Shown: positions 10,180-21,700, counted from the stretch's first letter. The stretch is 64,000 nucleotides of DNA from Phytophthora sp. 'mugwort' (GCA_033558025.1 JAUCEF010000005.1:4030001-4094000), one strand, 5' to 3'. Numbers and translations are program-made. Notes: generated from the letters alone by a model not told the origin.

Positions 10180-12170
10180 GCCACGTGTAATCTCAAGACC
10201 ATCTGCTGGGGGACATGCCGCCAGAGCGCCACAACTCAGGAGTGAACTATAACCCAGTCAGCTGAATGCGCGACGTGCAAAGTCGTCATGGCTGTGCCTT
10301 TGCCCGTATGGCACTGAGCGGGTTCAAGCCAGCACGTAAGGAGAGGCGAAATGAAGCGCCATACATGAACTGGCGACTTGACGTGGATTTGCTGGACGCA
10401 AGAGGACGGCCTTGTCCTTTGCCGTCAACTTGCAGACATAAAGGAACTTCTAAGCGAGTGTGAGTACAGCTCTACCTAAAACGATCCCTGAAATCAGCCT
10501 CGCGAAAAGCTTATGGTGGGGTGAACTAAGAAAGGAGCCGTTCACGATTAATAGGCTACGTGTACTGTCATGCACTTGCGGTGTACTAGTATTACTCACG
10601 AACTGTTTCGTGGTTGAACTGTACGCGAGTAATGGATTATCGACTTGTCCGGCGGATCGACTTGTGGTCCGCCCAACGTGAACACCAAATAAATTGGTTT
10701 GCCCGTGCGCTGACACATTCGCCGACGTCGTTGCAGACGTGGCTACCTTTTGGTTACTGTGCTTGTTATCAGAGCGTTACTTCCGGTATCTTTCGACTGA
10801 CAGAAGCTGTTAGCACTGTGACCCACGGCGTGGATCACGCGTATCCTGCGGCGAAACGACCAGCGGACGCACGGCAACATGATACTGGACAGCGACTACA
10901 ACTTCGTACCACCGATGCCTGGTTGGCCTCCACCCAAGCGCATGAAAACGGATTTCGTTGTCATATCCAATAATACACTCTGGAGGTCTTTACAGTACCG
11001 GTACATGTGCTTTGCCAGCGCATCAGCATCGTACCACGGCGGCTGCAAGAGACGGTGGAGCGCTCTGAGCGGGAGCAACATGAGACCGTCTTGAGTCAAG
11101 CCTTGACTGGTGCGTGCTAGCCCTGGATCCCCCACCTGATCCTCCACCTTTGCTCCCTGCGGCGGCGTTCTTCAACAAAGATAGATCGCGCGGCGGCTTG
11201 ATTGCCGGACGAATCGTCCAGATGCAGGCTTCGTCGCCGCACCACTCGAAAGCGAAGCGCCACCTTGCCGATGCACTAAAATTTACCCGTCTAGCAGCTG
11301 CCTTCGTGGCACGGCAACGTGGGCGGGCCACCGGCCATGTGGCAGTCGACTCGAACCACTATCGTCGACCCGGCTGGCGCCTGAGAAGGGTGCAACAACC
11401 GGCACAGCCTTCCTTGCCTGCAGCAGAGCGGGCCTCTCCTGCCTCAGACTTCAGAGCCTGCTGCTCCCGTCACGGTTGGACAATCGCGCCACTTCAGTGG
11501 CACGTCAGCTCCAAAAGATACTGCGCCGCAGACATCTGCCGCTCTGACGTGCCGTTGGGCCGTGACGCCAAAACTGGTGGCCATCGGCCACTGGCCAGAC
11601 CGCAGTGCTGCGGCGCGCTTGGACTGCATGGGTCCTATTACTGCCCCGTCAGGTTGTGGCATGTTTGCTTTGCCTCATCCGCCTCTAGCCAGTGCGGTGG
11701 TCGCCATTGGGCGGCACTCGTCAAAGAGGCCACCGGAGCCAAGTTGCCGCTCAAGTCGCGGTCCGGCTCTTTAACCCAGATGCCCCAGAAACAGCCGAGC
11801 CCGCTGTGCTGAAACTCTCTCCCTATTCAAGAGCATTGCGACAGGCTAATCATGTGGAATTCGCGCTCTCCCGTGGTTTTAAACTGCGCAAAGGCACCCA
11901 CCACGGCTCGATTCTCTTCCTCTTGCTCCCTGCCCGCAACTTCACAACGACGGACCAACCAGCCGAGCCAAAGAACGAAAGCAGAAATCAGCGCAGCGTA
12001 GAGCACAGCCTCCCCATCATTACATAATCTCTTTTGCCCGCTACGTGTAACGTGCTGCGTCCGGAACACGCAAACACCAGCCCACGCACACGACACTCGA
12101 AAGGCCCTAGCAGCTAACGCGCTCTCGCCACGAAAGATCTCTCGACACGCAGCGGCAACACCAGGAGCAT
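10180..12170. other. Intergenic region without recognisable gene
   Basis: Several open frames exist on both strands (for example 10614-10973 and 11114-11812), but they have unlikely composition, mutually overlapping readings and no family resemblance that I can detect. The stretch at 11110-11830 is G+C-rich, which favours chance open frames. I found no initiator motif, splice-consistent gene or transposon terminus here. Confidence 0.5.
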
Positions 12171-12177
12171 TCATTTC
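12171..12177 (+). promoter_or_regulatory. Oomycete Inr-like element of the bZIP gene
   Basis: TCATTTC fits the oomycete initiator YCAYTYY and is followed by a T-rich stretch. It lies about 140 bp upstream of the ATG at 12313, a plausible 5' leader. The match is short and could be chance. Confidence 0.45.
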
Positions 12178-12312
12178 TTTTACTAAAGCCAACACCACCC
12201 CGCGCGGCAGCTCGTTCTCGCCGCCTCCGGATCAAACATTAGTTCGCACTCGCAGAGACCGAGTGCAGCAGCTCCTCCCGCCCAGCACCTGCTGACTAGC
12301 AACAGCACGGCC

Positions 12313-13800
12313 ATGTCCATGGGCCTCCACTCAGCGCGCGAGGAGCTCGGTCTCCCCAACCCGTCCGGCAGCCATGGCATGAACCTCTCCACTTCAACGA
12401 GCTATCTCAACGGCGACGTCGGCCAGCAGATCGCCGGACTGCCTAAGCCCATCAGCCTCAGCCCACGCACCTTCGGCATGGAAGATCTGCGCGACTTCTG
12501 CGGCCCTGTCGGCACATTTAAGACGGGCCTCACGCCCCGTGTCTTCAGCACGGGCCTGACCCCGCGCTCGGGCTTCACGCCTCGCTTCACGACGGGCTTC
12601 ACGCCGCGTATCAACGTCACGGGCCTAAGCCAAGCTCCCAACGCCCCGCCCACTGAGACTCACAGCACCTTCATGAATCGACCTGGATCTGGCTACTCGC
12701 CGCGCAGTGCTGCCGACTCCAACAACAACAAGATTTCGCCCTCTGGCTTCACCCCCAAGGATGTTTCTGGCGCTAAGGTGCCCATGCGCTTCCCCGGCGC
12801 GTTTTCGAGCAATAGTCCGCCTAAGATGTCCATGACTGACCAGTACAAGCAGGAGCAGCAGGCCCCGTCTCAGTCGCACATCCAGCAAATGCAACAGATT
12901 CACCACCAGACCCAGCAAATGAACCACGGCGCACAGCACCCTGGACAGATGCCGCACCCGGGAATGCCCAACATGAACATGCCCATGTATGACTACATGA
13001 ACCGACCCGCGCTCCAGCAGCCCGCCGACCCGCGTCTCAGTGTGACGCCCAACTCGGACCGTGTCTCGGACCAGGAAGATTTGGACGAGCGTCGCCGTAT
13101 GAAGAACCGCGAGCGTGTGCGCAAGTGCCGCAAGCGCAAGCAGGACCGCTTGAACTTCCTGGAGGACCGTACTGCTGAGCTCGAGAAAGAAAACGGTATA
13201 TTAAAGGCTAAGATGGCCCGCAAGGACTCTGGACTGAAGGACGAGACCCTGACGGAGGCGCAGCTGAACGATCTCCGCAAGAAGCAGAACACCACTTTGT
13301 CCTCCTACATTCGTGCTTACAACGAATCTGATGGCACCACTTTCGAAACTAGCGCTCGTGCTATTTGGGATGACAACGCCGAGATTCTGTACGGAACCAG
13401 TGGCGCCCGTGTGGCTGGCTTGACGGACATAGTCGCCAGTAAGAAGTCTAGTGCTAGTGTCTTCGACAAGTTTGAGATTAAGCAGTACACGGTGCAGTGG
13501 AAGCCCAACTCGACGGACAAATGTCTTGTGAACTGGGAGGTCGAGGTGATCGTGAAGAAGGAGGCGGCCAAGAACGTCCCGCTGACTGCTCCTTTCGCCG
13601 AGCTCGCGCCGCACTTCGGTGACAATAGCGAGCCGTTGTCGTTCGTGATGACCTCCCACATGACGTTTGAGGAGGGCAAGATCGTGGAGGAGATTCGTCA
13701 GCTGAACCTGTCTCGTATTGGCGAGAAGGCGTTGGAGCGGTTCGCAGACGACCCCAAGAAGGTCGCTGACGTCCTGCGGTGTCTGATGGTGATGGCGTAG
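12313..13800 (+). CDS. bZIP transcription factor with NTF2/SnoaL-like C-terminal region
   Basis: This is a single-exon gene of 495 aa. Residues 45-150 hold repeated Thr-Pro sites: GLTPR at 72-76 and 81-85, GFTPR at 87-91 and 95-99, and GFTPK at 145-149. Several Ser-Pro sites are also present, which suggests a proline-directed kinase substrate. Residues 180-215 are Gln/His-rich. The basic region is at about 259-278 (RRMKNRERVRKCRKRKQDR), with the canonical Asn265-x7-Arg273 spacing, followed by a short zipper with Leu at 283, 290 and 297. Residues 320-490 look like an NTF2/SnoaL-type fold (ARAIWDDNAEILYG; VNWEVEVIVKKE; SFVMTSHMTFEEGKIVEEIRQ), so it probably has a ligand-binding or dimerising tail. 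It acts in the nucleus as a DNA-binding regulator; the target genes are unknown. The first ATG of the open frame is taken as the start; an in-frame Met two codons later is also possible. Confidence 0.9.
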   Translation: MSMGLHSAREELGLPNPSGSHGMNLSTSTSYLNGDVGQQIAGLPKPISLSPRTFGMEDLRDFCGPVGTFKTGLTPRVFSTGLTPRSGFTPRFTTGFTPRINVTGLSQAPNAPPTETHSTFMNRPGSGYSPRSAADSNNNKISPSGFTPKDVSGAKVPMRFPGAFSSNSPPKMSMTDQYKQEQQAPSQSHIQQMQQIHHQTQQMNHGAQHPGQMPHPGMPNMNMPMYDYMNRPALQQPADPRLSVTPNSDRVSDQEDLDERRRMKNRERVRKCRKRKQDRLNFLEDRTAELEKENGILKAKMARKDSGLKDETLTEAQLNDLRKKQNTTLSSYIRAYNESDGTTFETSARAIWDDNAEILYGTSGARVAGLTDIVASKKSSASVFDKFEIKQYTVQWKPNSTDKCLVNWEVEVIVKKEAAKNVPLTAPFAELAPHFGDNSEPLSFVMTSHMTFEEGKIVEEIRQLNLSRIGEKALERFADDPKKVADVLRCLMVMA

Positions 13801-14411
13801 GCCTTCAGACACATCGCAAGACAAAGGAAGAAGAGCTCGAGACGAGCTAGACCGATTTTGATCGGACAAACAGACGGGCAGAGATCCGCGCAGGTAGCTC
13901 GTAGCTGAAGGAGAGAGTCCTCATCCTTGCAGAGTAGCAGTAGAGCATCGTGTATCATAAAGCAAATATTACTCGAAGAAACACGAGCGTTGACAATCTT
14001 AACAAGCCTGACTGGTCATGTACGTCGTGAGATACAGTACATTACCGCCGCGGCGTCGTTCATGCTTGCTTATGCTATCCTCAACATTACTAGCGCTTGG
14101 GCCAAGGAAGCAGCACAGCGCTAGGCGGCTCGCGGCGACACGAAAAAAAGGGATGAGTTGATCTATTTGACTTCTTATCGGTAGTACATGTAGTCGTAGG
14201 TGGCCCGAGCGCAAATGACTTCTAGAATAAAAAACTTGTGTAGCGGCTTGCCAACGTGTGAGCAGAGTCGGTGGACACCAGCAGGACGCGTGACCTTCTC
14301 TCTGCATGGAGAGGCGGTCAGCGAGCGAGCGCGATGTGGCGTTCTTCCATCGCGCCATCCTCATGGGTTCGCTCTTGCAGTCGCTTACTTCAAGCTCGTC
14401 TCGAAACATCT
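13801..14411. other. Convergent intergenic interval
   Basis: This is the 3' flank between the plus-strand bZIP gene and the minus-strand thioredoxin-fold gene. I see no coding sequence or repeat; it presumably holds both 3' UTRs. Confidence 0.5.
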
Positions 14412-15208
14412 TCACAGCAATAAGACAACACAATCACAAGAAGAATGAGCGGCGAACAACAATAGCAAGATTCCCCCTCTAGGTACCGTACCGGCGAATA
14501 CGCTGTTGAGCGTTTGTATGTTGTTGGCCTTGAGGATCTCAGGCGGTACGTCGTTCATCTCGTTAAGCTCCTACAACGAAGGCACACACGCACATGAGTC
14601 CAGAGCTTGCAAAACTTGAACAGGCGTGGCTGTCATACCTGAATCTCCTTAAAAGAACCTATGTACTGGATGTCCTTGCCCTCCGGGTCCTGTAGGAACA
14701 CCTGCGGGTAGTTGGCCCGGATGCCGCTGGCTTCAAAATAGAAGTTGCGCGTGTCGCGATTCTCCTCGAGGCTGCAGTCCACCTCCGTGTACGTGATCTT
14801 GTTGCCGTCCAAAAGCTGCTTCAGATGACCGATCTCGTACTTTTGCTCAGTGATCGAGACCATCGAGGAGGTCAGCACGACGCATGTCTTAAATGAGGGC
14901 AAGAGCGGCAGCGTCAGCAACGGCCGCGAGGATGCAAAACAGAGCAGGGGGGGGGGGGGGGGGGGGGGACGCACCTTGACGGGGCTCATGGTGTTAGTAA
15001 CTCGGGTGTCGGACTGGGAACGAGATGCTGGAGCTGAAGATAGCAGACTGGCGGTGCGTCTTAGTTTGGAGCTGCTGGGACACGAGCGTTTCTTCTTCGG
15101 CCTTTCGCTAACTGTCTTCGGCTGGATCGGAGCGCTCCACGCACTTAGTGACGATGGTGTGGTGCACACATCTGAATAGAAGCCCCGCGGAATGTTCGCG
15201 CTGGCCAT
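14412..15208 (-). CDS. SH3BGRL-type thioredoxin-fold protein, three exons
   Basis: Proposed exons are 15208-14975 (or from the inner ATG at 14989), 14887-14639 and 14570-14412. Intron 2 (14638-14571, GTATGA...TTGTAG) is needed because the frame otherwise stops immediately. Intron 1 (14974-14888, GTGCGT...TTTAAG) keeps frame and carries the poly-C tract, so it rests on domain continuity: joining gives SPVKTCVVLTSSMVSITEQK, a clean first beta strand. The core (CVVLTSSMV...YTEVDCSLEENRDTRNFYFEASG...YPQVFLQDPEGKDIQYIG...ELNEMND) matches the SH3-binding glutaredoxin-like family, which lacks the CxxC redox motif. The protein is 140 aa from 14989 or 213 aa from 15208; the longer form adds a basic Ser-rich N-terminus. 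The role is probably adaptor-like in the cytosol. The start remains uncertain. Confidence 0.7.
14947..14968. repeat. G22 homopolymer inside intron 1
   Basis: There are 22 consecutive G on the plus strand (C on the coding strand). The run starts six bases inside the proposed intron from its GTGCGT donor, and its length may vary between isolates or be a sequencing approximation. Confidence 0.9.
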
Positions 15209-15921
15209 GACGGAGCCGAGCCGCTTAATGCAGGGTTCTCTTTTGCAAGGTGTCGCAGCCCACGCAAGGATAAGTCGCTTGGCGGTCAAGCCGGTCAGCA
15301 GCGTGATGGCTGGCTGATGAATCGGACTCAGCGTCTGAAGATTAGGCGAAGCCACCGGCCTGATTCTTGAGCTTCCTGAGATGGCTACATCCCACGGAGG
15401 CTTAGTGTACCAACAAAATCATGACGGGTTGTCAACAAAATACAAAAGGGGGTGCCAGCAAAACACAATTGGACGCTTAAACCCAAAGCCGACAGAGAGT
15501 GAGAAACAGACTTTGTCACCTCCTCGTGCTTCAATCTCGATTTAGCCGATCCGCCAGCAGAGCTCTGACTGTTGGAGGGATCGAGTGTGAACGAGTGCGA
15601 TTGGAAATAAAGCGGTTTACGCTTGCGTTTACTCAACGAAGATGGAGAAGCATGCCCGGAGCCCATGACCTCGGATCCCAGCAGCCCCCTGGCCAGGAGC
15701 CCTACCGGACCCAGGAGAAGAACAATCGGGAGAAGTTGCGACGCCAGAAGCCTTAGCAACCCGACCCTGAGCGCGTAGAAGATGCTGCGCGACCTGTACT
15801 AAAGCAGCACCGCAAAGGCTCTTCTGCCGACCGACACTGCACTGAGGTAGAGGCAGAATAAGCATAATCAATTATCTTATAACGTCCAGCCCGATTAAAC
15901 GGGTTAGTTAGAAGCACATTG

Positions 15922-16420
15922 TCAGGTATCTGTACCGCAAGTATTTAAAAAGGGTTCGACCCCTAGTGCCTGGCCCACTTGAGCCTCAAAATACTTCGAA
16001 CGCAACGAGCACGAATACATCACAACTGTACGAATCGTTTTGAATGCCAAATCGCGACTCGTACGGTAGAATATGGTATCGCTTGGGCTTAGGCGGCGGC
16101 GGAAGCAACGGTAGAAACATTTTAGCAACAGCGTTTTGCACTTTTCGGGTAGCTTGATCGCAACGGGTCGTATACGAACAGCGTCGCAGTTAATGGGCAC
16201 CAAAACGTTTTCTTCTGACAACCCGAAGAAAAGCTCAGCCCAGGCATCGGTCTTTATGGTAATCGATCCATCAATCACTGCAGCGATAGAAGTCGGGTTA
16301 ATACAGACTACGTCCGGTCGGGACCCGAATAGCTTCTGCAGCAGCTTATCACCGTAGCATCACCTAGGGGGATCTTGACAGCGATATCTAGGAGCTCCCG
16401 CTAGAAAAACAAACGTAAAG
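15922..16420 (-). pseudogene. Unrecognised gene remnant with possible intron
   Basis: A 118-codon open stretch (16278-15922) continues upstream in the same frame (KLLQKLFGSRPDVVCINPTSIAAVIDGSITIKTDAWAELFFGLSEENVLV), which looks like real protein. Another frame just upstream reads RELLDIAVKIPL and is preceded by a T-rich TTTTTCTAG acceptor-like end at about 16404, with a matching GTACGC donor near 16480. This suggests a host exon-intron-exon now shifted in frame and cut off at about 16500, where the Gypsy element begins. I do not recognise the family. The interval 15209-15921 has nothing I can support. Confidence 0.3.
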
Positions 16421-16824
16421 GCAAGATGTTAGCATAAAAATTAAGAGGTTATTCATCAGAGACTGAAGCAAGTAGCGTACCTTGTGAGATAAAATCGGCA
16501 TTGACCTCACCCGTTCATCGACGCGGGGGTCCTTTAGGTGTACCTCCTTCGGGACATCCTGCGGCCTGTGCCCCAGGCGAGATCGACTCCTGTATACTTC
16601 CAGCCTTATCGATATGGCTCATACTCGTCGTATGCAGCCGGGGTTCCTTCGTATAGAGCCCTTCCGCGGTCTCGTAAGGGACCTGGGCTTCTGGCCCTGG
16701 GCACTCTCAGACGGGGGAGTCGCAGCCTCACTTCCAGGAGCTGGCCTCGCTTCCGCGTGCGGAGCCTGCGGGGCTGCCGTGCCCTGCCGTATCATGGTAC
16801 CGCTTCAGACGGGAACGTAGAACG

Positions 16825-17757
16825 TCAGGCGGACCTAGGCAGATCGATGGTGTCTGCCGCACCATGTCTGGCCAGGACCGCGAAGGGTCCAATAAAGCGG
16901 TGCTTCAGCTTGTTGCTCCCAACGGAACTTACCGTGGCGAGTGGCAAGTTCCTGGTGTCTAGTAGGACTAATTCACCCACTTTAAACACGTTTAAGTTTC
17001 CTCTTCCTTGTTTGTCTGAGTACTCCTTTTGTTTGTCCTGTGCCACTGCCATGTCATCACGGACATGGCTGATAACATTCAGCCTGGTGTCTATAAAAGA
17101 CTCCACTTGTTTCCGCAAGGAAACCGGTCTCACGTCCGAGACCCGGGAGGAAAGCGCTTTCCGAGCCTATCCTCTTTTAGAACAGAAGACGGCGAGCAGC
17201 CTCGTAAAGTGAGCGGCTCCCGTGGATGGCGTAAGCCATTCAGGCAGAACGGGGTATACCCGGTCGATGCGCGAACCGCATTGCTGAGTGCAAAATCAAC
17301 TACTGGCGGATGTCTTGACCAAGTGCGAGGAGACTCCGGTATCCTCAAGAAAGTGTCCTCAAGCACTCGGTTGACACGCTCCGTCTGCCCATCCGTTTGA
17401 GGATGATCGGCGGTGGGCATGTTAGCTTCGTTCCAAGTAGTTGGAAAAGCTTTCGCCAGAATCAACGGTAAACCGCAGCTCACGATCCGAGGCAATTGTC
17501 TCCGGCAGACAATGATGGCGGAAAACGCCATCCAAAAAACATTTCGCAGCCTATTCCCTAGTCACTGTCTCTTTGACCGGAGCAAGATGCGCCATCTTGC
17601 TCAGACGGCACACGAACACCAAGATGCCGGTGTTTCTGTGGCCGTCGACTGGAAGTCCAAAGATGAAATCCAGGCCCATCGACTTCCAGCAGTCCGCTGG
17701 AATGGGCAGGCTCTGCAAAGAGCCGAGACGTGCCCGGCGGGTTTTACTCGCTGTCAT
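16825..17757 (-). pseudogene. Gypsy integrase remnant
   Basis: The stretch 17757-17551 reads LQSLPIPADCWKSMGLDFIFGLPVD...FVCRLSKMAHLAP and has the first catalytic Asp. The stretch 17531-17130 has ADHPQTDGQTERVNRVLEDTF with the catalytic Glu. The stretch 17133-16825 is the C-terminal domain (FKVGELVLLDTRNLP...KLKHRFIGPFAVLAR). Frame changes separate the parts. Downstream text to about 16540 may be a chromodomain-like tail but is too degraded to be sure. Confidence 0.8.
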
Positions 17758-17953
17758 GTTTCACATATCTTCACGTATTGTGCGACCCACTTGTACTAGT
17801 GGGTCCACCTGAAGTACTGAGAGACCGATTGAAAGGTCTTATCGCGGTCCAAGCGACCGCTGGACGGCGCGCCATGCGCCTCCTGAAGGATATCAAACTT
17901 GAGATCCTCGTCATTTGTTACGACTATCCGTGGGGTTCATGTGGCTCTAATCA

Positions 17954-18630
17954 CTAGTAGATCAGGCCATTGACCCATTCGTATCGATGAAGACGGGCTA
18001 TCTGGCATGGGGTGAGCCACTCGGCCTTGGCTTCCTTGCCAGCGGCCAGGAACCGTACCAGAGGTGCCAAGGCTTGGCGCCCCGATAGTCCATGCATAAT
18101 CTGATCGTATAGATCGGTGGAGGCACGACTTATGTGCGCCAGCTCATAGTCCAGCCTGCGTGACAACGCATCAGCAAACACGTTGAGCTTGCCAGGCTTA
18201 TACTTAACGCGGAAGTTGAAGAGGGACAGCCACCTCGCCATCCGTTGGGATAGATGGGGCGAATTCGTCGCCGTCCGCAAAGATGCGTGATCTGTGTAGA
18301 TCACAAAGGGCTGTGAGCCCAGGTGGTGCACCCGAAACTTGGCAAGGGCGTACTTCATGGCAAGCAGCTCCTTGTCATGGATAGGGTAGTTACGTGCTGC
18401 AGCCTTGAGCTGCCTGGACTAACGAGATCACTTGTTCACGTCCTGCTGCATCGTGTTGCAGCAATACACATCCGATTGCATAATCGGCTGATCGTAGACG
18501 ATGCTGGTCTCGTCCGGCAGCACCAGGACAGGCGCCTTCTGAAGGCTAGGCTTGTCTTGACATTGTCAAAGGCTTCATGGTGCTCACGCCCCCAGTGCCA
18601 GTCGGCATCCTTCTTTAGAAGATCCGACAA
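17954..18630 (-). pseudogene. Gypsy RNase H remnant
   Basis: The stretch 18630-18436 contains DWHWGREHHEAFDNVKTSL, the connection before RNase H. The stretch 18358-17954 contains KYALAKFRVHHLGSQPFVIYTDHASLRT and SQRMARWLSLFNFRVKYKPGKLNVFADALSRR, the standard Ty3/Gypsy RNase H ending. A frameshift lies between the two. Confidence 0.8.
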
Positions 18631-18639
18631 GGGTCTAGC

Positions 18640-19560
18640 CAGGCCCGCGTACCCTTCGTTTACTTATGGAGGTAGTTGGCTAAAACCAGCCATTTCCTTC
18701 AGGTCCTTCTGGGACCTTGGCGTACGCCAAGCCGAAATGGCTTTGATCTTCTCTGGGTCGGCTCGAATGCCGACGTTGCTGACGAAGTAACCGAGAACTT
18801 TTCATCTCTTGTGCGGCGAAGACGCACTTGTCCATGTTGGCACAGAGCTTGTTCACTCTCATGACCTCTAACACTCGACGGAGGTGCTCCAAATGCACCT
18901 TCATAGCCGCCTTGACACCCTCAGCACGGTTATGGACGAAGATGTCCTCATGTACGACTGTGCGTACGCACACAGCGGTCTAAACAACTTTGTGACCAGG
19001 CGACGTCGACGCCGTCGCCGGGGCATTAGACAGGCCCTGTGGCATCACAAGCGACTCCAAGTGCGATACCGCTCGGGTGCTCATTGCGGTGAACGGGATG
19101 TCGCTCTCGCGCATCAGGGTCTGGTAGTATCCGTCCACCAGATCCAGGGCGCTGTATGTCTCGCACCCGGCCATGTTGTGCAACAACACATCCTTCCGCG
19201 GGATGGGTGTCTGGGCCGGCACCGTCGCGCTGTTCATCTTATTAAAGCATGAACCAGACGCCACTTCCCGTTCGGCTTCCGAACGCAGAAGGTTGGCGTC
19301 GAGCGCGGTGATTTCGATTCCCGCACCATGCCTGCCTTGGCCTTAGAGGCAATAAAGGCACCAATAACCTCGCACTGCGCGCGAGGCGGTGGCCATTGTC
19401 TGGTGACACAGTATTTTGTACCCGGCACTAGACCGATCTCGCTCGAACTCCTGCATCAAAGGATACACGGGATACTTCTGGTTCTTGAGAATCTCAGAAC
19501 CCAAGCGCGAGGCACGCTGGGAGAAGAATGCCTCCAGGACGCCCTTGTCCATAACTGAGG
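18640..19560 (-). pseudogene. Gypsy reverse transcriptase remnant
   Basis: Pieces in order are VIGAFIASKAKAGMVRESKSPRSTPTFCVRKPNGKWRLV (19428-19234), then PIPRKDVLLHNMAGCETYSALDLVDGYYQTLM (19264-18980), and HEDIFVHNRAEGV...HLEHLRRVLEVMRVNKLCANMDKCVF (18973-18680). The catalytic YxDD is degraded to VHED. Frameshifts separate the pieces, including one before the fingers-palm junction. Confidence 0.8.
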
Positions 19561-20307
19561 AGTGTACACTTGCTTCAAGAGTACCACCTCCGCGATCTCC
19601 CTGCCTTCAGGTCGGTTAAGAAATATGTCGGTGTCAACTCTCAGAGGTTCAGGAGCTCTGACATCTCGGTCAGCGGCAGTTGCTGGATGCCGCCTGCCTT
19701 GCCCGATGACCGGTCTCGCCGTCGAGGATGTGATAACACCCTTCGACTGGCCGCGTCTGAAGATCCCGGGCCCTGGATTCCGAGTCGCTTGGAGCGACTC
19801 CAGTCTGAAGTGACTTCACACTCGACTTGCGGTGTCGACTATGTCGCCGACGACGACCGCGACATGGTTACTTCGTTACCTACGTCTGTGGACGTCTCAT
19901 TAACGACGTTTAAAGCCTCTAGGGATTGGTGTGGAACATGGTTACCCACACAAGAAGCGCCTCGCGCGTCCTTGCCAGTTTCAGTCTGGGTGACTTGGTG
20001 TGGACCTTGGTTACCCACCTGGTCAGCGCCACCTGACGCCGCCACTCTTGAAGCGCGCCGGTCTAGATTCCGGTGGGGGTCGAGGTCTTTTATCCTGTAA
20101 GGACCGCCGCACTCGACCAGGTTCAGTTTCTGCTGCCACCACTTCTAGGGGTCGCTCAATACTTCGGTGGCTCCCAAAATTCACTGGATGCGCCTGCATC
20201 CCGGCCCCCCTTACGCCCCAGTCCCGTCAGAGGAGGGAACATGACTCACCAATGCTCTGCCAGTGGCTGCGGGCCGGCTGGCCCCGATGCTTGTTTCGCC
20301 AATCGAT

Positions 20308-20655
20308 TTATGGCGCATGTTGCTCGGTCCAGGGTATGCCCAGGATCATGTCATACTTGTCTATCGCTAGGACAGTATGCTGTCGAAGTCCTCGAACTTC
20401 ACAGCTAGATCCACATGGATCTTGGCAACGGTAGTCACCGTTCCGTCGGCCAGTTGTACTGACACTGTCCCGTTGCCTTTGCTTTCTCGTAAAGCATCGG
20501 CCAACTTGGTACTGTTTTCCGTAACAGTCTGGTGGCGTGCGAAATTCGTCGACGTCCCGCAGTCTATTAAGACTCGTAAGGGATGGGTATATCCCCGTAC
20601 ACTTACGTGTACTACTAACAGCCCAACGCTGCCCATCTTCGATTCGATAGTGCAC
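20308..20655 (-). pseudogene. Gypsy aspartic protease remnant
   Basis: One frame (20636-20367) gives LLVVHVSVRGYTHPLRVLIDCGTSTNFA. This is the retropepsin active-site region with Asp-Cys-Gly-Thr in place of the usual Asp-Ser/Thr-Gly. The other frame supplies the C-terminal part, VLAIDKYDMILGIPWTEQH, typical of Gypsy proteases. The two readings overlap with a frame change between them, so the protein is not made intact. Confidence 0.75.
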
Positions 20656-20699
20656 GGACTATCAGGGGCTAAGTCTCCATGGTGCGCGCCTCCCGCGCA

Positions 20700-21700
20700 C
20701 CGCTCATGAAGACTTAGATCTTCCCCAGTAGGGCGCCCCGCCCCTACTGGTGTCCTGCGATTCCCTGCCCATGTGGTCGCGGTCTTTGCCAGCGACCCTT
20801 GAGCGCTGTGGGTTAGGAGGGAACGTTTTCGCTGCCTCTCTCCCCCCCCCCCCTCCGCAGGACAGCCACGTGCCCTAGCTTACCACGGCTACAGCGAATA
20901 TCGTGCTGCCCGGCGAGCCCAAGTTCCGTGGAAACTGTCCCGCTGGGGCTCCGACGACTTGATGTCGCTGCCCCCGGCCAAATCGCCGCCGGCGTGTGCG
21001 CCTGGCGGTGACTGTACTCCTCTTGGAGGGCGACTTAGATCGTCTCCTCCAGAGTATTGGCCTGCACCCGAAATAGGTGGTGCGGGCCGGGCCTACTCTT
21101 ACGCCGTATGAACACCGTCATCTTGATGTGTTCATGGAGTGGGTTTCCCACGAGGGATGCGGTAAGTTCACGCATCTCCTGGATGTACTAGTGCAGCTCA
21201 CGTCTTCCCTGTTTACGTGACAGGAAGCGTGGCCGCTGGCGGTACTCAGAGTTTGCCGCGAGGAACGCGGCTCTCATCTGCTTACCAGCTGAGCCGAGGA
21301 TGCGAAGCATCCAGGCGTTGTCGCTTCCCGCGTATACGACCAACTCTTAGCACGACCACTAAGGTTGGAGAGGGCGAAAAGCCACTCGGAGGTGCTCGGA
21401 CGAGATGAGAGCCACATCCATTGCGAGCTCTACTCCTCGCACTCAGAAGTGAAAGTTTTCACCTTCCTTCCCTTCGTACGGGTTTACCTTCAGCATCAAC
21501 GGCTTGGGGTAGACCAGTCTCGGCTCTGCGGCGGAGCCTTCAGGTTGCTCCGAACATGTTCGATGAGCCCCCGCTCGTACATGTCGAACGCGGTCACGCG
21601 CTCGACCTGTTCAGCTTGCGTCGACGACTCAAACTGTGCATCCATGCCAAAGATGCCGGCCATCTAACGAGCGGACTCAAATGGTGCGTCGTCAGATGAG
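20700..21700 (-). pseudogene. Gypsy gag remnant
   Basis: Minus-strand frames around 21280-21560 read KPLMLKVNPYEGKEGENFHF, VELAMDVALISSEHLRVAF and SNLSGRAKSW, followed by TREATTPGCF. This is the retrotransposon capsid (Retrotrans_gag) pattern with the usual helical segments. Several frame changes and stops occur, and C-runs at about 20844 add to the disorder. No CCHC knuckle was clearly seen. Confidence 0.6.

Larger units (their letters stand above)
16500..21700 (-). mobile_element. Degenerate Ty3/Gypsy retrotransposon, minus strand
   Basis: From high to low coordinates the minus strand carries gag, aspartic protease, reverse transcriptase, RNase H and integrase, the Ty3/Gypsy order. All are broken by frameshifts and stops. 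The 3' end seems to stop near 16500 without a recognisable LTR. A candidate 5' LTR and leader lies at about 21700-22090, where the minus strand has TATATATA-like words, but no matching second LTR was seen. The individual domains are listed separately. Confidence 0.85.

Noticed and set aside
11114..11812. 232-codon open frame
   Set aside because: Its composition (many Arg, Cys, Ser, Pro) and overlap with an equally long opposite-strand frame suggest a G+C-rich chance ORF; no family resemblance.
15385..15759. Minus-strand ORF with a hydrophobic, signal-peptide-like start
   Set aside because: The composition after residue 35 is unlike a folded or known effector protein, there is no RxLR or dEER motif, and no initiator element was seen upstream.
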